Source: Nitrospira sp. (GTDB lineage: Bacteria > Nitrospirota > Nitrospiria > Nitrospirales > Nitrospiraceae). From it: a stretch of 10,176 bases of DNA. Of this stretch, positions 7,155 to 10,176 are shown piece after piece. The first letter of the stretch is position 1. The number at the start of each line of letters is the position of its first letter. The notes below the pieces were generated by a model, which ran no database searches, was not told the DNA's origin, and saw only the letters and a list, made by a program, of their open reading frames with translations. A program made the translations under genes and the position numbers. The DNA lies in assembly GCA_024998705.1 (NCBI GenBank), contig JACOEF010000179.1, forward strand, positions 1 through 10,176, written 5' to 3'.

Positions 7155-8018
7155 TTACATCCCGATGACTTCCAGTCGCTGGAGATCGTCGGGCGCGATC
7201 GTGAATTGGTCGGAGCGCAGATCCTCCTGCATATGTTGCGGATCGGTTGTGCCGGTTAGCGGCAACATGCCGATCTGCATGGCGAATCGGAACACCAGTT
7301 GCGCGAGCCCCATACCATACTTGGCGGCCATGGCCCGCACCTCGGGATCGGTGAACAACTCCCGATTGGCAGTCAGCAACGAAAACCCCTGGTAGATGAT
7401 GCCGTGAGTCCGGCAGATCGCCCGCACATCCCGGTCCCACCCCAGCGCCGCATAACAGCGATTTTGCACCACCATCGGCTTATGGGCAGCCCGCGCGCAG
7501 AGCAACGTGAGCTGATCCGCCCCCACATTGCTGATGCCGATCAGCTTCGTCTTCCTCGCATCGTACAAGGCCTCGATGGCGGCCCAGACCTCCCAATCCG
7601 CATCGCTCAGCCCGCGTCGACCATAGGGGCCGTGCAAGACATAGGAATCAAGATAGTCGGTATGCAGATGCGCCAGCGAACTGTCGAAAGATTGTCTCAC
7701 CTGCGTCGTCAGATCGGCCTGCGCATCATAGGGCGTGCGATGGTCTTGGCCGTTCACCGGCGTGAACTTGGTTTGGACAAACAGCCGCTCGCGCGGGGTG
7801 CCCTGCTTCGCCAATTCCAGCAATGCCTCTCCGACCAATGCCTCCTGGTAATGGATCAATTGATTGGCGGTATCGATCGCCGTAAACCCCGCGGATACAG
7901 CCTGCTGCACCAACGGCGCCGTCGCCTCTTCTTTCCATGCGGTCCCGTACATGAACGACGGGACAGGGATCTGATTGTAGGCAGTCAACATGACGTAAAG
8001 CCCTCCAGGCCGTACCAT
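7155..8018 (-). CDS. Aldo/keto reductase
   Basis: A soluble (alpha/beta)8-barrel NAD(P)H-dependent carbonyl reductase. The four catalytic residues are visible, numbered from the 8018 ATG: Asp49 (AIDTANQ), Tyr57 (LIHYQEALVGEAL), Lys84 (FVQTKF) and His129 (YVLHGP). The phosphate-binding and cofactor end is represented by IGISNVGADQL, MVVQNRCYAAL and LPLTGTTDPQHMQEDL. Length is 287 residues, normal for the family. Two starts are plausible: ATG at 8018, with GAGAGG eight bases before it, and ATG at 7991 (nine residues shorter), with GGAGG ten bases before it and a start closer to the family norm. The natural substrate is unknown. It is read leftward toward the antiporter and is divergent from the 104-residue unknown gene. 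Confidence 0.9.
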   Translation of the reverse strand: MVRPGGLYVMLTAYNQIPVPSFMYGTAWKEEATAPLVQQAVSAGFTAIDTANQLIHYQEALVGEALLELAKQGTPRERLFVQTKFTPVNGQDHRTPYDAQADLTTQVRQSFDSSLAHLHTDYLDSYVLHGPYGRRGLSDADWEVWAAIEALYDARKTKLIGISNVGADQLTLLCARAAHKPMVVQNRCYAALGWDRDVRAICRTHGIIYQGFSLLTANRELFTDPEVRAMAAKYGMGLAQLVFRFAMQIGMLPLTGTTDPQHMQEDLRSDQFTIAPDDLQRLEVIGM

Positions 8019-8107
8019 ACACAGATCCTCTCACCGGTCTCAATGTTCCAAATGGTCCGGGAAGTTGTTAGAGTGCCTCCCCATCACCCGTAAGTAGCGA
8101 CGCCCAC
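8019..8107. promoter_or_regulatory. Divergent intergenic region between reductase and unknown gene
   Basis: These 89 bases separate the leftward aldo/keto reductase from the rightward small unknown gene, so promoters for both are expected. I see no convincing -35/-10 pair and no strong inverted repeat. GAGAGG on the minus strand, close to 8018, is the likely ribosome site of the longer reductase form. Confidence 0.3.
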
Positions 8108-8422
8108 ATGGATGCAGAACCGGTTAATCAGGTCGTAGAGCTTCGACTCACCTACCGATACATCAAAGACCATCCCTGGACCGTGCAGGCCATCAACGGA
8201 TTTCTCTCCGCCTATTTCATGGAGAAGCCGGGGTTTGCCGTCCAGCGGCACTTCGACGATCTCGAATCGGGTATGCACGTGTGGCTCTGTGAGGTGCCGT
8301 CCAACATGAAAATCACCGTGCTCTTACGACGACTGCAGGCGGATATTCCTCCCTGCCGACACATTCAACCCGCGACAGAACCTTCGGCCAGAGCGCAATA
8401 CATCATCGATAGTCCCGAGTGA
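8108..8422 (+). CDS. Conserved-looking small protein of unknown function
   Basis: I do not recognise this 104-residue protein. It has no signal peptide, membrane segment or metal-binding cluster. Predicted elements by eye are a strand (VVELRLTY), a helix (HPWTVQAINGFLSAYFM), two strands (FAVQRHFDD and GMHVWLCEV) and a helix (MKITVLLRRLQADI), so a small alpha/beta sandwich is possible. The C-terminal part is polar. No good ribosome site is seen before the ATG at 8108, but coding is supported by the open frame, the gap it fills on the plus strand and its fit directly upstream of the SDR gene (68 bases). It could be co-transcribed with the SDR gene. Confidence 0.65.
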   Translation: MDAEPVNQVVELRLTYRYIKDHPWTVQAINGFLSAYFMEKPGFAVQRHFDDLESGMHVWLCEVPSNMKITVLLRRLQADIPPCRHIQPATEPSARAQYIIDSPE

Positions 8423-8490
8423 ACGGCGGCTCTTGCGCCGCACACAGCGCCATGACTACACTGGCGACAGGTGAACAAGGGAGGTTCGGC
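8423..8490 (+). other. Leader region upstream of the SDR gene with its ribosome site
   Basis: This 68-base spacer contains GGGAGG just before the SDR ATG, which fixes that start. A small inverted repeat, GCGGC/GCCGC (8426-8430 and 8437-8441), lies right after the upstream stop; five pairs are too few to call a terminator. Confidence 0.4.
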
Positions 8491-9099
8491 ATGCGAGTGA
8501 TTGTGATCGGAGGAACAGGCACCATCGGATCCGCGGTCGTGAAGCTACTGGCCACACGACACGATGTGGTGGTAGTCGGGCACAAACGGGGGGCCTTCCA
8601 GGTCGATCTGGCCTCGCCGGACTCCATCACCAGCCTCTTCAAAACGGTCGGGACCTGCGATGCGGTCGTGAGCACTGCCGGCATCGCCAAATTTGCGAGC
8701 CTGGACGAGCTGACCTATGACGATTACTTCATCGGCCTGAAGAATAAATTGATGGGCCAGTCGAATCTGGTGCGGATCGGTCGCCCATTCGTGACGAACC
8801 ACGGATCCTTCACCCTCACCAGCGGCGTGCTCAGCCAGGAACCCATAAAAGGCAGCTGCGCGATCAGCATGGCCAACGCCGGACTGGAAGGATTTGTTCG
8901 CGCCGCTGCCATCGACCTGCCGCGAAGCCTGCGCGTGAATGTCGTCAGCCCGCCCTGGGTCACGGAAACACTGATTGCCAGAGGCATGGACCCGTCGATC
9001 GGCCTGCCTGCCGACACAGTCGCGCAGAGTTATCTCGCCAGTGTGGAAGGCACAATGACGGGGAAGGTGATTGATCCGAGGAAACAGGCGGGCAGGTAA
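8491..9099 (+). CDS. SDR-fold protein of the Lin1944-like type, lacking the Tyr-x-x-x-Lys pair
   Basis: From ATG at 8491 the product has 202 residues and opens directly with the Rossmann strand and glycine motif MRVIVIGGTGTIG (Gly7, Gly10, Gly13). I chose this start because GGGAGG lies six bases before it; the frame stays open upstream to GTG at 8419, but those residues have no family character. Other SDR marks are VVSTAGIAKF (the usual NAG position) and VNVVSPPWVTET near the C-terminus. Where classical SDRs have Tyr-x-x-x-Lys, this protein reads CAISMANAGLEGFVRAAA, so both catalytic residues are missing. This matches what I recall of the Lin1944-like group (cd11731), an SDR group of unknown function without the standard active site. 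It may bind NAD(P) without normal reductase chemistry. Its stop is 15 bases from the convergent AlkC-type gene. Confidence 0.85.
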   Translation: MRVIVIGGTGTIGSAVVKLLATRHDVVVVGHKRGAFQVDLASPDSITSLFKTVGTCDAVVSTAGIAKFASLDELTYDDYFIGLKNKLMGQSNLVRIGRPFVTNHGSFTLTSGVLSQEPIKGSCAISMANAGLEGFVRAAAIDLPRSLRVNVVSPPWVTETLIARGMDPSIGLPADTVAQSYLASVEGTMTGKVIDPRKQAGR

Positions 9100-9114
9100 G
9101 CGCGATTAGGCCAG

Positions 9115-10176
9115 CTAGCGCTCCGTCAGCTCAAATGTCCCCAACCGATAGGCCTGGCCATTGATCAACACGTCTACCGCGTGCCGCCCGGGATAATGCG
9201 TTCTGGTGGTCAATTGGGCGAGGAGTAATCTCTTCCCCACCTGAGCCGTTTCTCGCGGCGCCAATTCGAGCTGCTTCAACTTGAACACCTTTGGCCGTTG
9301 CGATCCATTGGCCTTGACGTAGTGCACCCGCAAATCCACCAAGAGGCGTTGCGCCAGCGACGCGCGATTGGCAATCTCACAAGCAATGGCCACAGAGGAT
9401 CCGATGGTGGGACGCTGCGGGGCAATGTGCACCTTCTCCACCGAAACACGTGCGGCCTCCCCGAATCCCAACAGTCCAAGCGCCCCTGATTCACCCCGCT
9501 TCACCGCCGAACGTAACGCATGACGGATGATCCACCGGCGTTCATCCGTCGCGTCCTTCATCCATTGCTTCGCCGTCTCCACTAGCAGGACGGGATGGTC
9601 CTTGCCGATGTCGTTCAGGTTATTGGCCACGCTTCGACGGACGTAGAGCGACGGGTCGTCCTTGAGCCGCTCCAGCAAGACGAGCACCGGACGAGGGTCA
9701 GCCTGAAACGCGCGCAAACGCGGCGCCCAAGGCAACCGGGGACGCGTGCCTTCCGAAACGAGGCGGCGCACGTCCTCACTGGCATCAGTCGACCATTCCG
9801 TGAGACGGGCCAACGTCGCCGCCTGGTGCCGCTCGAGATAACGGCGGATGCTGAATTCGGCGGTGAAGCGTCGCGTCAGCACATATTGCGCCCGCATCGA
9901 CGTTTCAAAATGCTCCAGCCCGTATTCCGCCACAAAGAACACGTGCGGGAGAAACAGGAAACCGCCCATCCCCTGGGCAACCGTTCGCTCCTGCTTCTGA
10001 TCAAGCGACGCTAGGAGGATCTCGACGGCCTGCTCATAGTCGTCCGGCAAGGACCGGCGAAGTTGATGGGTGATTTTCCACGCTCGTGGCATCAACTCCA
10101 GCGCGTCATACCCGTCCAGCGACGACCTGACGAACCCCTTCTGATCGAATCGCGGGAAGACGGCGGCAATCATGCG
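9115..10176 (-). CDS. AlkC-type DNA alkylation repair protein with C-terminal Ig-like domain (N-terminus beyond window)
   Basis: AlkC/AlkD-type glycosylases excise alkylated bases such as 3-methyladenine using HEAT-like helical repeats instead of base flipping. Here about 353 residues are visible, and the frame runs to the right edge. Although an ATG occurs at 10173, the protein there starts at AAVFPRFDQKGF, a point normally about 20-30 residues inside the family, so the true start is probably outside. The HEAT-like part covers about residues 1-235 from that ATG, with DALELMPRAWKI, SEGTRPRLPWAPRL and RRSVANNLNDIGKDHP as family signatures. The final ~110 residues are beta-rich and read like an Ig-like domain (VHIAPQRPTIGSSVAIACEI to GQAYRLGTFELTER), as in AlkC proteins that need this domain for activity. 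It converges on the SDR gene. Confidence 0.88.
   Translation of the reverse strand, partial: RMIAAVFPRFDQKGFVRSSLDGYDALELMPRAWKITHQLRRSLPDDYEQAVEILLASLDQKQERTVAQGMGGFLFLPHVFFVAEYGLEHFETSMRAQYVLTRRFTAEFSIRRYLERHQAATLARLTEWSTDASEDVRRLVSEGTRPRLPWAPRLRAFQADPRPVLVLLERLKDDPSLYVRRSVANNLNDIGKDHPVLLVETAKQWMKDATDERRWIIRHALRSAVKRGESGALGLLGFGEAARVSVEKVHIAPQRPTIGSSVAIACEIANRASLAQRLLVDLRVHYVKANGSQRPKVFKLKQLELAPRETAQVGKRLLLAQLTTRTHYPGRHAVDVLINGQAYRLGTFELTER

Noticed and set aside
7299..8093. A 264-residue plus-strand frame opposite the aldo/keto reductase
   Set aside because: The reductase on the other strand has all four catalytic residues; this frame is a high-GC shadow.
8419..8490. An extended SDR start at GTG 8419 overlapping the upstream stop
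   Set aside because: The 4-base overlap is tempting, but the strong GGGAGG before 8491 and the Rossmann strand starting right at MRVIVIGG favour the shorter form.
1..10176. A defence island, prophage or biosynthetic cluster
   Set aside because: No nuclease, helicase, toxin, integrase, phage structural or core biosynthetic gene is visible; the genes are ordinary metabolic, transport, envelope and repair functions.

Overview
The window is a GC-rich (about 60% by eye), densely coded bacterial chromosome segment. I see no tRNA, rRNA, CRISPR array, insertion sequence, integrase or phage gene. Gene style and the kinds of proteins suggest an environmental Gram-negative bacterium. A Nitrospira-like member of the Nitrospirota is my best guess from the feel of the proteins, but this is inference. 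An AsmA-type envelope protein fits a cell with an outer membrane.

Layout, left to right. (1) Positions 1-1630, minus strand: the N-terminal 543 residues of an AsmA/YhdP-like inner-membrane-anchored protein that runs off the left edge. (2) Positions 1789-2570, plus strand, divergent from the first gene: a carbon-nitrogen hydrolase (nitrilase family) with Glu46-Lys118-Cys152 intact. A one-base frameshift near 2407-2411 moves its last ~52 residues into another frame. (3) Positions 2571-2679: a convergent intergenic spacer with small inverted and direct repeats built on ACGAGATACG. (4) Positions 5352 down to 2680, minus strand: four tightly packed genes, read in the order GNAT acetyltransferase, C39-like cysteine-peptidase-fold protein, TIGR03862-type flavoprotein, RBBP9/YdeN-type serine hydrolase. 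Junctions are a 4-base overlap, a 3-base gap and a 14-base overlap, so this is almost certainly one operon. (5) Positions 7089 down to 5470, minus strand: a CPA1 Na+/H+ antiporter with a long C-terminal cytoplasmic tail. (6) Positions 8018 down to 7155, minus strand: an aldo/keto reductase. (7) Plus strand from 8108: a 104-residue unknown protein, followed by an SDR-fold protein (start best placed at 8491) that lacks the usual Tyr-x-x-x-Lys pair. (8) Positions 10176 down to 9115, minus strand: an AlkC-type DNA alkylation repair protein with a C-terminal Ig-like domain; its N-terminus lies beyond the right edge.

The genes are mostly housekeeping or stress functions: envelope maintenance, pH/sodium homeostasis, small-molecule redox and DNA alkylation repair. 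I see no clear new multi-gene system. The points most worth a second look are the four-gene GNAT/C39-like/flavoprotein/hydrolase operon, the apparent His-to-Tyr change at the expected catalytic position of the C39-like protein, the nitrilase frameshift, the catalytic-residue-less SDR, and the repeat cluster at 2587-2657.
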